From: Megalopta genalis
Lineage: Eukaryota > Arthropoda > Insecta > Hymenoptera > Halictidae
Assembly (NCBI RefSeq): GCF_051020955.1
Contig: NC_135015.1
Coordinates: forward strand, 7,575,616-7,639,615
Direction: 5' to 3'
Length of the DNA: 64,000 nucleotides
Shown: positions 13,201-25,327 of the stretch, piece by piece
Numbering within the stretch: the first letter of the stretch is position 1
Layout: each line of letters starts with the position of its first letter
Program-made: the position numbers and the translations under genes
Notes under the pieces: generated by a model
What the model saw: only the letters and a program-made list of their open reading frames with translations
What the model was told of the DNA's origin: nothing
The model's database searches: none

Positions 13201-13908
13201 TGTTCCGGGAATCTAATTTCGATATTAACGGGAAGTGGATTCGAGCGGGTGGCAGCAATCGACGAAAGCGGATCGGTTCAACCTTTCGAAAATCTCGTTT
13301 GAAAGATTAACGAGCCGGGACGGGTCTGCCGGCAATTTCAAACACCGCTGCTGAAAGATCCGGGGGACGGAGGAACTGGACGCGTGAACAAGAAAGAGCG
13401 TCGAGGAATTCTGGTCCGTTGAACAATCGCAACGGAGCCCCCGTAACTATCGTCGAGAAGCTTCGAATCGTCTATCCAAGTTGTTCCTTCTTGTTCGATT
13501 GCGTTTGCCCTCCTGCTGCAAGTCTTAATTCACTGAGAACGGAATGCTCAGTCGGCGCATTGTTCCGTTCAAGAAATATAATTACTACTTCCTGCGATTC
13601 CGCTCTGTTCGATCTACGGACAATTTGCCTTTTCCTAAATTCTGGTATATGTACTTTATCTTCATTTAAAATTCAATATTGCAATTAAGCAATTGTGATA
13701 GTGATAAATAGACTGCGGATCTTCATGTAAAATACAAATTCCATCAGTTTCAAGAAATGGAAGCTGAATAAGATCGTATCTCTTTTCTTAATAGTTTCAA
13801 TTATGTAAAAGTAACATTCCTATATCTTTTGAGTCGTCTAATGTCCTTCGTATCTTGCTTCATGTTACCATTTTTCACATTTTTTAGGATGTCTCTCAAT
13901 TTTATTAA
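10286..13908. other. Gene-free, mixed composition
   Basis: Mostly AT-rich, with GC-richer patches at 11400-12200 and 13100-13600. TACTGCTGACACGATG and CACTGCTGACACAATG occur about 240 bp apart near 10480 and 10720, a weak direct repeat of unknown meaning. The open frames of about 120 codons at 11404-12131 lie on both strands of the same CpG-rich patch and are treated as chance. Confidence 0.5.
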
Positions 13909-14142
13909 CACTTTGACTGCTGGGTCACCCGTGTATGAGTGACGGAATTATTTGCTTAGATTTGAAAATCAATTGTTACACCAATCTATTACATCTTCCA
14001 AATTTCATTAAATCCATAAAACGTGAGAATGTTAAAAAAGTGATGGCTGGCATATAATATAGCTTTTCAATTTTAATTTGATTAAATAAAATTGATTAAC
14101 TTCATGAAACTTTTCAAAATGTTGACATGTGCAGTGAAAGGG
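13909..14142. mobile_element. piggyBac-type MITE, 234 bp
   Basis: TTAA flanks both sides (13905-13908 and 14143-14146). The ends are CACTTTGACTGC and, reverse-complemented, CCCTTTCACTGC. TTAA target duplication with C-rich termini is the hallmark of the piggyBac superfamily. The left subterminal part (GGGTCACCCGTG) resembles the ends of the larger element at 44463. There is no coding capacity. Confidence 0.75.
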
Positions 14143-15966
14143 TTAAAGTACTCTGGAATTTCAAAGTTTGAATATAAAAGATCCGAGAGTTAAAATATTG
14201 AGTGGGTGGTATCTAACCAATTATTTGCTCGCGCCTATTTAGGTAACGGTATTGATACTCCATTCGCCAGAAAATGTAGCTCAAGTAAATATTATACCTG
14301 CTACTTCCAGGCGAGTACCATGATTTAAAAGTTGACCAATATTTGCAATGAAAATATAGTTCCCATCGAAACATATAAATCAAGTGCCGTTCCAACTCGT
14401 AGTCAAACAAACTCGATTTTCTTTTTCGCAGTACCTTTAACGCGTCTAATTTTTATACCGCTCTCTAATAGGTACTTATTTTAACAGCTTTTCCGAATAC
14501 GTTTGCTAAAACGCAGCTTTCATTCACAGCGGTATCCAACAAAATTCCAGCATTCCTGGAAAAGCGGCGTTTTAAGTATTCGAGGCCATTGGACACGTGA
14601 CACCATTAAATCGTTTCAACAGTATTTTGAACAGTTCCACGCAATCTGATAGAGCAATTCTACTGTAACGTAATAGAGAGAGACTTCTAATACGATAAAA
14701 TTCTCGGTAATAATCGCCGTGATTTTTATTCTCACGAACCAGTTCCAACGACGTGAATTTGCAGAAAAATCTGGTCTATCGATCAATGTTCGTAAAAAGG
14801 TAACGACCAGCGTCGCGACAACTATTTCGACGACTTCATTCCGTCGTTCCATCATAATCGAAAGACGAATGGGTCGTGATTCTCCTTAAGGCGGCTCGAT
14901 AGCTCGCCGGAGCTCGATAACAGGTTCGAAAGACAAAGGGGGTTCGACGAGGGTCTAGGAACTAAAAGACGAGAATTTCGACCGGTCGGACAAATATACC
15001 GGGGGAACGATGGGGTAAGGGGCTAGCCGTGTAACTGCCGGAAATAAGTTCGAACGGGCTTGTAGCATCGGCCATTCGTTCCTTCTGTCCGAGCCCCTTT
15101 TCACGGGTCCGGATTTATTGAAATTTTATGCGGTATCCCAATGAGGTCCGACTCGGAAGTTTTATCAACGGCTCTAGGTGGCCGGACCTTATATTACTAC
15201 GTGCAGAAACGTGGCGGCCGAACAGGGGGATGGAGAGCGGTTCGATTTCGCCTTCACGAAGACGATCCTCTCTCCTCTCGCTTATTCCGCTTTCCCGCGA
15301 TTTCGAGTAGGGCTCCGACGGAATATCTCAGTTCGCCGGGATAAAAGAAATTCCGAAGTGGAAGGGCGCCGAAAGATCGGCTCATGTTTAAAAGCAAAGG
15401 CATAAAAATATCCCGGAGAAAATGGCGGACAGTTACGGGGACGAATATAAATCGCGGATATTCTCATCTTTGTCCGGTGGATATTAGATTCGCCGTCGCA
15501 GTTCGACGCGAGGCCTCCTTCTTTTTTTATTCGGCGCTCGTTCAGACGATTTCGGCCGGGATGACGATCTGTTCTACGACTTCTCTAGACGCGTGCTGCA
15601 AGGAATTTCGGGAAATGTGGACGTATACGTGGCTCAGAATGCTGTAATATTTTCCATGCACTGTTCCGCGGATGTGCCATGAATGCGTTCTTTGAAATTT
15701 GATAGAGTTAGTTCTTAGCGAAAATAAGAGTCTTTACGAATATACTATATTAAGTGAAAAATAAAAATTATCTTCGACAATTGGTACAGAAATGAGTCAG
15801 ATAGAAATTTCTTGATGACGATGATTTAAGTGAATTGAAAACAATACGTAGATGTGTTTAAGTTCCTTTAATGTCCTCATTGTTTTAAATTTTAATTATC
15901 CATTTCTGTCAGAAATGCATAAACTCCCCAGTCTAGTGATGAGAAATGGAACAGATAAATATTTTG
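14143..15966. other. Gene-free; CpG-rich in the middle
   Basis: AT-rich apart from 14880-15650, which is CpG-rich and open in several frames without recognisable domains. No element ends were paired. Confidence 0.5.
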
Positions 15967-16298
15967 TGGCTCACGAAAGTAATTGAACACCTTCTCAGAC
16001 AGAATAAGTTTCCAAAAGTTGGATGAATTCATTTGAATTTTTAGAGGTATTAGCAGGACTAGTTTTTCTATACCGTGTCTAATAAACTCCCGTTTTTTAA
16101 TCTTTAGATTTCGATGAAACTTTCAGTCTGCTTATAATTTAAACAATTGCGATTTTTGAAATTTTTTCAGGTATTTCCTATTAGCCTAGCCCCTTCGACA
16201 ACTCAAAAAAATGTCAGTCTTTGGACGATCCAATTCTTAAAAACTTATTTTTTTCCAAAAGCTATTTTAAAAAGGTGTTAGGATACTTTCACGAGCCA
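15967..16298. mobile_element. MITE with TGGCTC termini, 332 bp
   Basis: The left end TGGCTCACGAAAGTAATTGA pairs with the reverse-complemented right end TGGCTCGTGAAAGTATCCTA; both continue into ACACCTT. TTG lies outside each end. The interior is AT-rich and non-coding. The ends resemble Tc1/mariner-type MITEs of insects, but the superfamily call is an inference because no transposase is present. Confidence 0.7.
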
Positions 16299-17576
16299 TT
16301 GTACGTTCAAGTAGATGAGAAAATATTCAAAATGAAAATGATGCTTTTCAGTGAAGCAACTCAAGCGACATGAATGAATTGTAAAGGTTGTTTGAAGAGA
16401 AGCCATTCGTTAACCTTGAGTTTGAAATGACCTTGGATACAGATATTGTTCGTGAACTATCAATGAACCACAAGTCCACGTAATTCAATATGTAGTTATC
16501 TCATATTTCAAGCTTATTTCAAAGTCACAATAAATCAGGTCGTTGAACTCGCTGTAACATTAGTTGCACTCACTGACAGTCTTCAAATAATCTTCGAACT
16601 CATGTTCTACAAAGTTCTTTAATTTGGATATTTCTTTTTATTTCCAATTTCAATATAAATAATCTTGGAGTTAACAATTTCCGAAGGCTTCCGAAACGCT
16701 AATATCAAAGAAATAGAATGCACTCTTACTTTACTTTTAATTATTTGGGAACACTAATTCTGATTTCTATATTTCTGTCTAAATCTGCAGAATACTTATA
16801 TTTGCAATTAGAAATCCGCCCACATTTCACGAAGCACCCTGCAGAGAACGTGCCAGATTTCTATTTGACAACAAGGGAGTTACAAAAGCTGTCCGACAAC
16901 GTTAAAAAAGAGTGTAGTTTCAAAAACCACGTTCATTGTCTATCTGTTCAAAGTCACCGTCGCCCATCGCAGTCTCGTTAAACCGAACAGAAATCAGCAT
17001 CGATTCAAAATCAGTCGAGTCATTCCGTCCTTCGGTAACTGCGACGTAGCAAGCTGCTATTTCAAAGACCGACACCGTTCCGTGCATCAGGCTTGTCGTG
17101 CAGTTTCATCGTCTAGCGATCGACTTGTCACAACATTAATCCGCCGCACAAAGACTATTAATTCCTGGCTGGGAGTATCTAGTTCCCGACAATTTGTCAG
17201 CGTCTCCCGCGTAAGACTTCTCCGTGCTGTCATTAAAGCATCGATCGAGGAACGACGGAACCTTCCGAGAAACCTGATAACTCCATCACGGTATCAGGGA
17301 CACCTGGTACATCGGTATTCCGGGCAACGCGTGGACTCCGTATAGCGGTTAAGGACATAGCAACGTCCCAATCCCAGAAAACACGGAGACGGAACAGTAA
17401 TCCCGCGTCCCGATTCGAATGCACCCGGCGTTCATAAGCCGAAAGTTCCCGGAAAGATTACCCCGTGGGCGTCGCCGCTCGGAAGAATCGAACGCTGCTG
17501 CGGTCACGTCGGCCATTCTGTTTGACGACGAACGTGATCCATTTAATGCCCGGCCATCGAAATGAACGCTACTCAC
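16299..17576. other. Probable intron downstream of the 17577 exon
   Basis: On the minus strand this follows the phase-2 donor at 17576. No downstream exon could be identified. The segment 16980-17570 is GC-richer. Confidence 0.45.
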
Positions 17577-17904
17577 CCTAGGTTATGGTTGTCCGAATTG
17601 TCCGGAGCGTCCTCCGTCACGGAATCTTGGGTGAGGGGACCTTGAGTGACGTCAACCCCCATGCTGCCTAGATCCAACGTGGCGTATGTTCTGCGTGCTT
17701 GCACTCTCGTGCCACCCCCGCCGCCGGTCACTTCGCCGCCCCTGTCACCACCGGTCACCTCGCCGCTTCTGCCGCCGTTGCCGACTAATTCCTGATAGAG
17801 CTCATCGTACAGCGAGCTGCCATTCCCGTTGCTGTTCAAAGCATCGTCCAGCCGCGCTGGGTCCAAATGGTAGTTTGGATTCTCGAACGAGAGCAGACCG
17901 TTCT
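17577..17904 (-). CDS. Internal coding exon, unrecognised protein with tyrosine motifs
   Basis: On the minus strand an AAATCTTTCAG acceptor leads into the exon at 17904, and a GTGAGT donor follows at 17576. The exon enters in phase 1 and leaves in phase 2, giving 108 full codons. The peptide has no Cys. In order it shows SFENPNYHLDP (an NPxY motif), NGSS (possible N-glycosylation), SLYDELYQEL (YxxL), a Gly-rich GEVTGG repeat, RRTYATLDLG (YxxL-like) and an acidic Asp/Asn tail. Such tyrosine motifs are typical of receptor cytoplasmic tails that bind PTB or SH2 proteins. A Cys-free, Gly-rich stretch directly after a signal peptide would instead fit a secreted propeptide. Its phase matches the signal-peptide exon at 20147-20213. 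I cannot name the gene. Confidence 0.85.
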
Positions 17905-20146
17905 CTGAAAGATTTAAATAACGTTCTTTGGAATTCTTTGTTCCTTTAAGTAGCTTTGAGTTAATCGAAAGCTGGGTAGAGTAGGAAAGCAAGCTTAGCG
18001 GTGATCGGCGATTAGTAGAATGCACACTATTGTTTATAAGTATTTAGGCATTTCGTACATGTTTTGAGCTATGCGATTTTGAAAGGAACTTTTTGATGTA
18101 CGCAGAAGAAGAATTAATGTCTAATTTTTTATGAATATTGCCTGGAGTTGTAATAGCTGTCTCTGAGTCCTATGTTGCAAACATTAGGAGTGGGAAAGAT
18201 AATAAAAAAACAGACCGCAAAATCATTAAGGTGTTTTATTATATTGGTATAACAACACTTTATTATTTTAATCCTAGCCTTTGTGAAACTAGCTCACATT
18301 ATAATCAATTAAAAAAGTGCTTAGATCGTTTTATTTGTTTTGAATGATGAACATTCTTATGCTCGAATGAACAAATAATTTCACATTTGATTTTACAAAT
18401 ATTACTTGCTTTTTCTATACAATTTATTTTTTATTCTGGGGACAAATTAAGTTTGGAATCCCTGGTGCTTAACTTCTCTTGCAATTACAACTGTACTTGT
18501 TTCAAGTATAGTGACGTCTGGCATTTTTATTTATATAATGCTAAAATTATATATTATAATCATCAAATCAACATTATATTACAATCATTAAAATATATAT
18601 TATAATCATTGTCGAATATATTATTGCAAAACAAAACTAGTAAGCTCGTATTCTTCGTCACCATATTATACTAAGTCCTTTAAAAGAGTAAAAGGCGTCG
18701 AAATACTTATAAACACACACAGACACATAGGCATGATAGTTTCGAATGTGCTGATGTTAGAGAAAGCATGATTTGATTGAGACGTTAGAGGAAGATGTTT
18801 GATTGAAGTCGATGCGATTGCAGTGGATGAAAGTTTTACACATTTATGCAGCTAATACAATCTTCTAAAATTTACAAAATTATAATGAATTCACATCAAA
18901 CGTTTATGAATTGTATATGTCGTTGATATTACCAACTATTAAACAATTATCTTCAAAATTATTTCGAAACTAGTCGAACAAAATTATCTAATTTAAAGGA
19001 GCCTGTTTATAATCACCGTCTAAAATTGAATTATTTCCCGCAAATTCAGAGACTTAGATATCCGGACTGCAAACACGCGAATATTTCAGGAGCACATTAA
19101 ATTTCGATTTCAACGGTACAGAATTTGCGACGCTATAACTCCACCTAAACGCTAAAAACCTCTACAATGTCTCCAATAAAAAGCAAAAGAAAGGCGATTA
19201 TATACGCATTAACTCTCTCGTGAGATCGATCATCAAAAACACAGTATCCATTTCAATACAGCCCATCTCGTCGCACGATCCATCATCCGGCGCAACGAAA
19301 ATAAAACAAAACATTTCCTCAGGCGTTACTACGTTTCTCCCGCGGTAATATCTTCTATTCAATATCCTGTAACCCACTGTTTTATCCTCGATGGTCATAA
19401 AAGTATCGTGAATCATCGTCGCAGTACTCGCTCGAGACCTTCCCGTTACGGACTAGTATGCTCGTCCGACCTGCGATTGATGTTTCTACTTGGTACTGGA
19501 TCTACTCGATGGAACACGCGGTACCGGTCGCGTCGGTGCATCGCGGTAGAATACATATAACTCGAGGAGGAAACGCGCGGAGGAAAGCGGAGAGGGTCAA
19601 GGTTCACGACTCGTAACAGACCGGGGATAGGTGTAGTCAACGTCGACGAAGGGAAAGCGTGAGACGCCGGCACCGGGGGCTCTTTAGTCGTTTTACGAGC
19701 GACCGTAGAGAGGCTCGCCAGCCGCTGCCTACGAAAAAGCGACGGAACGCGTCGCGAAATATAACCTGGCCGATCGATAGCCTCGCCGGTGCCGTTCGTA
19801 GAAAGGTGTGCTCGACTTTTACGATAACGGAAAACGTCATAGCGCCGGTCCTAGACGCATCAAGATACAGCCCCAGACGGAAATAAATGTACAGGACGAA
19901 AATAAGGCAGGCCTCCGGGATCGTAAACACGGGACGAGAGGCTAGACGGATCTGAAGCGGATCAATCGCGCGGAGTCGCGCGAGCTGGAGCCTAGCAAAA
20001 GTTTTCAAGTCGGAACCGTAACGGCCGGCGCGGCGGCCGATCGATCGCAAGAGATTGAAAGTTGCCGGAGGAAGCGGAGAATGTAATTGCAACGCGTGTG
20101 AGACAGGTTACACCCAGCAGAGAGTTTGTGATCGTGGTCTACTCAC
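17905..20146 (-). other. Intron between the two minus-strand exons
   Basis: About 2.2 kb from the phase-1 donor of the signal-peptide exon to the phase-1 acceptor at 17905. I found no convincing exon inside. The middle (18050-19150) is AT-rich. The part next to the first exon (19450-20140) is CpG-rich and openly translated on both strands by chance. That the two exons join directly is an inference from phase and order. Confidence 0.55.
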
Positions 20147-20213
20147 TGATGCTCCTGAACAAGACGGCTGTCGCTAGAATCAGGTTGCACAGAAACCGAC
20201 AGAACGCGTCCAT
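20147..20213 (-). CDS. First coding exon with signal peptide, minus strand
   Basis: The ATG at 20213 begins MDAFCRFLCNLILATAVLFR and two more residues (22 in all). This has a short charged start, a hydrophobic core of about 12 residues and no acidic residue after position 2, as in a signal peptide. A strong GTGAGT donor follows at 20146, leaving phase 1, which is usual after signal-peptide exons. An in-frame TAA lies 27 nt upstream with no AG between, so this ATG is the likely start. An upstream out-of-frame ATG at 20233 opens a 17-codon frame that overlaps it. Joined to the 17904 exon, the split codon would read AAG (Lys). Confidence 0.75.
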
Positions 20214-20308
20214 GCCGACGCGTCGCCGGTCATATTGTTACAAGAGATCGGCCCGCCACGATAATCGGGAAACGACGCCAACAGCACTTATCGACAAGCT
20301 ATTGGCAC

Positions 20309-20316
20309 ATATATAC
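20309..20316 (-). promoter_or_regulatory. TATA-like box upstream of the signal-peptide exon
   Basis: On the minus strand GTATATAT lies about 95-100 bp before the ATG at 20213. That would place transcription start near 20280 and give a 5' leader of roughly 70 nt. No initiator motif is obvious. Only position and sequence support this. Confidence 0.35.
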
Positions 20317-22099
20317 ACCCGGAGGACACACGTTCGGCGAGATAGGCTCGAAGAACGAGCGTGTGCGAGTCTGGGTGTCTAAGTTGAATCTCCTTGGCCT
20401 CCTTTGTCCCTTCCTTTCTTCCTTCCTTCCTTCCTTTTGCCTATCCTTGACACTCCTATCTTTTTCTCGGTCTATCTACCACGTTCCTACTCTCTGTATT
20501 GATTCAACCGTAAGCTTTAAAGCTCCGCGCTTCGAGAAGTCGCCGGCTCTCTCGGCCCGAAGTGACAGCCTGTGCGTCCCGTACGGTATCGTCGACGGAA
20601 AATATTTTACTGCACGCCTATCCGTTTCTCGTTCCGACCTGCGTGGATTAGATTTGTTCGATTCATAGTAGTATTTTCGTTCGGTCGATAGTTTTTATGG
20701 ATTGCTCTTTGTAAACTTCGGTTGATTACGTTGATATAACTGGGATTCTCGGATATCGTGAAACTCGGTGGATTAATTAGAAACTGTTGTGCACACGTCT
20801 GTTGATATCTGACAATAATTGATGACGATCCCGAGATAATATTTTAAAGGTTGTCACCATTCGTATTCATCAATCATTACCAACATTTAACAACTGATGG
20901 AAACACGTATTTATGACGTTTAAGCAACGCAAATATTCTAAGGAACAGAACATCTAGGAGTGTCTATTTGTTAAAACGTCTTCTTTGTAACCGGAATCTT
21001 AATAAACCATCAAAATTGGGTACATTAATTGCAAAATACAGATTCCCTATCTGTTTAATACGCAGACGACGAGGGTCCATCTGGACTCGTAGTATAAATA
21101 TTGTTACATGACACAGGTTCCGACAATTAATTTTAATTTTTCACATGTTTCGTCAAAATTTATAAAAGAATAAGTCTAGAAGAAGTAGTTTAAAAAATAT
21201 ATTGATAGAAATAGACGAATAAAATAATAAATGATCCTAAATATTCTTAGTTATATTTTTGTCAAAAAGATTCGCCGTCAGAGTTTTCATATCTTCAGAT
21301 ATTAAAGCTTTTAAATGTTTTACCGATTTGCAATTGACTTATTTATTTTTCTCATAAAAGCAGACAATTTTTGAGACACAGGTAACACATTGTAGGTAAC
21401 ACGCGAATTATATGCACTAGTTGAAACTGATGTTAGTTTGCACATATCTTTTTCTAAATTCAGAAGAGTGTTTCAGACGTTCGAAATATGATAATGCAGA
21501 GCAAAAAATCAGACGAATGATATCATCCTTAATTTTTTAAATCTTGCTCCTTGAACAAAGACCGGTAAAGGGATCGTCAGAGAATCACCAGTTGATTAAA
21601 ACTCTTTCTTCCAGACAGAGCTCATAATTCGACAGGATTTTTATGTGGCTTCGGGAAACAGGGGACCCGGTGTCGATGGCAGGGTCCATTAGCCGATCGA
21701 ATCAGCTCAATGAAACCTGTTTCTGCGTCCCTTTGACGCGCCACTTCTTTCTCGTAATTCGATGTTTGTTGCGACCCTCGCCACTTTCACCGTTCATCGA
21801 ACTCTGTGATTCGAGTAATATTCCCGCAAAGAACAAAAGCTTGATCGGCTTCCTTCCCGACTTTCTTTAACGCTAGAACAATAGAGGATCCCTCCCTTGC
21901 GGTCATTTCGATGCGGTTTTCAAATATTTTACATAGCTTTTACTCGTTCACGTATGATTCGGTAAAAAATTTTCGAAAACTTCAGAGAAATACGAATTCA
22001 ATGGTGTAGTTACATTTTGATTATCTGATACCATAACAATGTAATTCGATCTTTTAATATCGTTGAAAAAAATACGAAACGATTCCTACTTTTCACGAA

Positions 22100-22104
<5 letters not shown>
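20317..22104. other. Upstream flank of the minus-strand gene, gene-free
   Basis: It begins GC-rich and includes a (CTTC)n run at 20410-20436. It turns AT-rich after 20700. No opposite-strand first exon was recognised. Confidence 0.5.
20410..20436. repeat. (CTTC)n microsatellite
   Basis: Short imperfect CTTC/CTTT run of about 27 bp. Confidence 0.85.

Positions 22105-22163
<59 letters not shown>
22105..22163. repeat. (AG)n microsatellite
   Basis: About 59 bp of AG dinucleotide with a single interruption near the right end. Confidence 0.95.
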
Positions 22164-22371
22164 TTTTCAAAACTATATTTACCTCTGTACATTTTTTATT
22201 CATTACCAACACACTTTTGTTACACTGTTAAAAACAGCTCAAATGTCGATTCATTAGTCAGCCAGTACATACGAAAATCCTAATATGAATATTTTATTCG
22301 CATAACAGTTATTCATTATTCGTCATAAATTATTCTATATATGCGAATCATTTATTAATTATAAAATCTTT

Positions 22372-22690
22372 TTCAAATGAATTCTTATTTAAATGAGTTC
22401 TTATTCGAATGAATTCTTATTTGAATGAATTCTTATTCGAATGAATTTTATTCGAATGAATTCTTATTCCAATGAATTCTTATTCGAATGAATTTTTATT
22501 CGAATGAATTTTTATTCGAATGAATTCTTATTCGAATGAATCCTTATTCGAATTAATTCTTATTCAAATGAATTATTATTCGAATGAATTGTTATTTGAT
22601 TAAAATCTTATTCAAATGAATTCTCATTCGAATATAATCTTATTCGGACACATCTTTATTTAGACAAATTTTTATTCGATTGGATATTTT
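22372..22690. repeat. 16-bp satellite, about 19-20 copies
   Basis: The unit ATTCGAATGAATTCTT recurs in tandem with point changes and occasional 15-bp copies. Weaker copies extend on both sides (from about 22290 to about 22745). Each unit holds two 6-bp palindromes, TTCGAA and GAATTC, so the array is self-complementary at many offsets. The period is not a multiple of three, so it is not coding. A heat-shock-element reading fails because the GAA and TTC blocks are not spaced by two bases. Confidence 0.9.
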
Positions 22691-24155
22691 ACTCGATAGC
22701 ATGGAATGCAATTTTATTCGTTAGTCGTTATCTCTTATTCGTCATCCGGATACAATTTTGCCCAACTCTGCACGAATATGGGACGATCCAATATTTAGTA
22801 ATGGAAGCAATATCTTATGCAGCAATCTAATATTTCGTTTCACAATAGATGGCTTCTAATTATCCTGGAAGTGGAAGAAAGTTTGGCAATCGGGGAAATA
22901 TTCGAGGGGATGAATCACTGGCAGGGGACTACGGGTGCCGACAAAATTGGCTCGTGTCGTTGTCCAGTCGCGTTATATGTGTCCAAGAGTCGATAAAGTT
23001 TGCGCCGTTCTCGGGCACGGTTCCTCAAATGCATCTCGTTATTTCAACCGGAAGCAGCCCGATGGGACAGCTGGAAACTTGGAAGTTCGTCGCGGAGTAG
23101 CGGCTGAAACCTCGGCGCGAAGTTTACCCGCTGCCGCCGGGAACCAGAGGAAAAGTTGTGTCGGAAAGAAAAGGCACCAAGCACCCTTTAAAACCGTGGC
23201 ACGGCGGCGCTTGTCGATAATCCATTAGCTGGTTTCCGTGTCGGTCTAATGATACCGAGGAAAGATGTCGGAGGAATCGAACGAACTGAGGAACACCGGA
23301 TATCGGGGAACTTCTCTGTCCCGGGTATGAATAACAAATGCGTTGAATGTTCCATTATGCGGTTTTTATGACAGATATGTGTTCCGAGGAATCCTCGAAT
23401 AATTGAACGAGCTCTCGTTTCGAGGATCGATAACGAGTTTGGAAAGCTAACAATGAATTAGGGGATGGAAGGTATAGAATTTGGTAGGGCGAGGTGCAGT
23501 TATTGGACTAATTGTGGATCGATAACAGATGTGAAATCAAAGGTAAATTCGTGTTCGATGATTCAAGAACAGATATGGAGCTCCGAAGATTAAAGCGCGG
23601 AGAAGCTCACATTTCAAGCAAGAAATTACAGTCATTTGAAACAATAGAAACGGAGATCCCATTTCAGGCAATCAGAGGTTGAAGAAAAGCAAATGAACAT
23701 GGAACCGGCAGTAACGAATTCAAGAGAGATTTTGAACGGTGACGGAAACGTTATGGGATCGGATAAGGTGCCCATTATTGGGCGAAACGAGCTAAAGAAT
23801 CTAAAGCCGAGGATCAAGAGATTAGGATAACATGGGAAATGGAGAATATGGGTCAGTCGAGGTTAAAGAATTCTAAACCGATTCTAGAATTGTGTATTTC
23901 GATCCGTAATTAAGGTAGCTGCTTAATATTCAATTTATCAATTCACCTCGCAATTCCGCAAGTTATTTCATTTCCAAATTATTAGAAAGCTTTCTGTCGC
24001 TGCGAGGAGCAATCCTAAGTGATACTTAATTAATGCGTTATCGAGGGACGCGTTAACCTGCTTGGAAGGCTTGAAAGATTTCGTTAATTCCGAAGGGAGG
24101 TCGTGGGGATGACTCAGCGCGAGGGTGGAGCGTCTGTGCGCGACAAATTGGCTGG

Positions 24156-24177
24156 CGTCGTCGTCGTCGTCGTCGTC
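24156..24177. repeat. (CGT)n microsatellite
   Basis: Seven to eight CGT units. Confidence 0.9.
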
Positions 24178-25299
24178 TTGCCGCATGCTCGTTATAGGTA
24201 TGGCCGAACGGAGTGCAGTTGCAGTCGCAGTTGCAGCTGCTGCGGCCTGTTGGAATGAATCTTGTTACCTCGCACTCGGAAGGGGCCGTGGTGGAGCGGT
24301 AAGAAATCGCGAGGAGGAACTTAAATGGTGGGCTTTACACTTTTAGCTTGCCTTTCGCGTTAGTTCCGGTGGATTAGGGAAAGAAAAACGAGAATATAAG
24401 GCACAGAAAAGTTATTCAAACGTTGCTGAGCTCGCGATCGAGATTTTTTTGCTCCACTTCACCGTGGCTGCCTGATAAAGAATTTACCCTTCCGTTAACT
24501 ACCGCCGTTTCTTCGCGTATGCCTCTGCTTGACGTATATTAAGATTAAGAAAGTCTAATCTCATTTTTGGTTCGTTCCAAACGGAATTTTTTAGCCCAGT
24601 GAGCTTCAATTTTGTTCCAGACGTTGCACGCTAACCTGCGAACGTTTCGATTATACCGATGCCTGATATAAATTTTATCAAACACGTGCCGACGTGGTGA
24701 TTAAATTAAGTCGTGTTAAAACTTTTGTATAATCTGACGCGATAGCCAGCTGCAGAGTTAGGTAAATTTTTTCGCTTCACGCAAAACACAGAGTGAATAG
24801 AAAATGAAAAGTTATAATTAACAAGTTGCCAAAGATTTTCCCCGCATGCGAGACTTGCGCCAGAATATTGGTATTCCCTCGGCTGCGCATAGTCTCCCTG
24901 ACCTCTATTATGTCTGAATGGAATTAAATTCAATGTCAAATTGGCCCGAGGCAATGGCGTAGACATCGGGAACTATGTAAGTCAGCCTCCAGTTGCCCAA
25001 GTTTTCGCATCGGAAATCCATACACGGTCCCTTCGAAAATCCGCATTGCAGGATGCGGAACAACGAGAGAAAGTATCGTTAGCGAAGCCAACCCTTTTTT
25101 TCCGAGGGGTGCAAAGAGTCGAATCGCGGGCTGAGTCAGCGAATTCCGCGAGGAGGAAGCGCGACGGTCTTCTCCGCGAGTGCATTTCGTTATTTCCCCG
25201 GTAAAGAGAGGTCTTCGAGGAGAACCGGAATGGAGGTTGAACAGCGGAGTTTGAAAGTTTGGACACGCTTTCGGCGTTAGAACCAGAAGCACGGAACTG

Positions 25300-25327
25300 G
25301 AGGAGAAGGAGAAGGAGAAGGAGAAGG
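25300..25327. repeat. (GGAGAA)n purine repeat
   Basis: Tandem GGAGAA units within a purine-only stretch that is capable of triplex (H-DNA) formation. That capability is inferred from composition only. Confidence 0.8.

Noticed and set aside
19637..20092. 151-codon minus-strand frame next to the signal-peptide exon
   Set aside because: It lies directly after the strong GTGAGT donor, in intron sequence, and its peptide has no recognisable features.
22010..22257. Frames encoding Leu-Ser or Arg-Glu repeats
   Set aside because: Translation of the (AG)n microsatellite.
22372..22690. Heat-shock-element array
   Set aside because: GAA and TTC blocks occur but are directly adjacent or wrongly spaced, not separated by two bases as HSEs require.
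22372..22690. CRISPR array
   Set aside because: There are no unique spacers; the 16-bp units are directly adjacent, and the DNA is eukaryotic.
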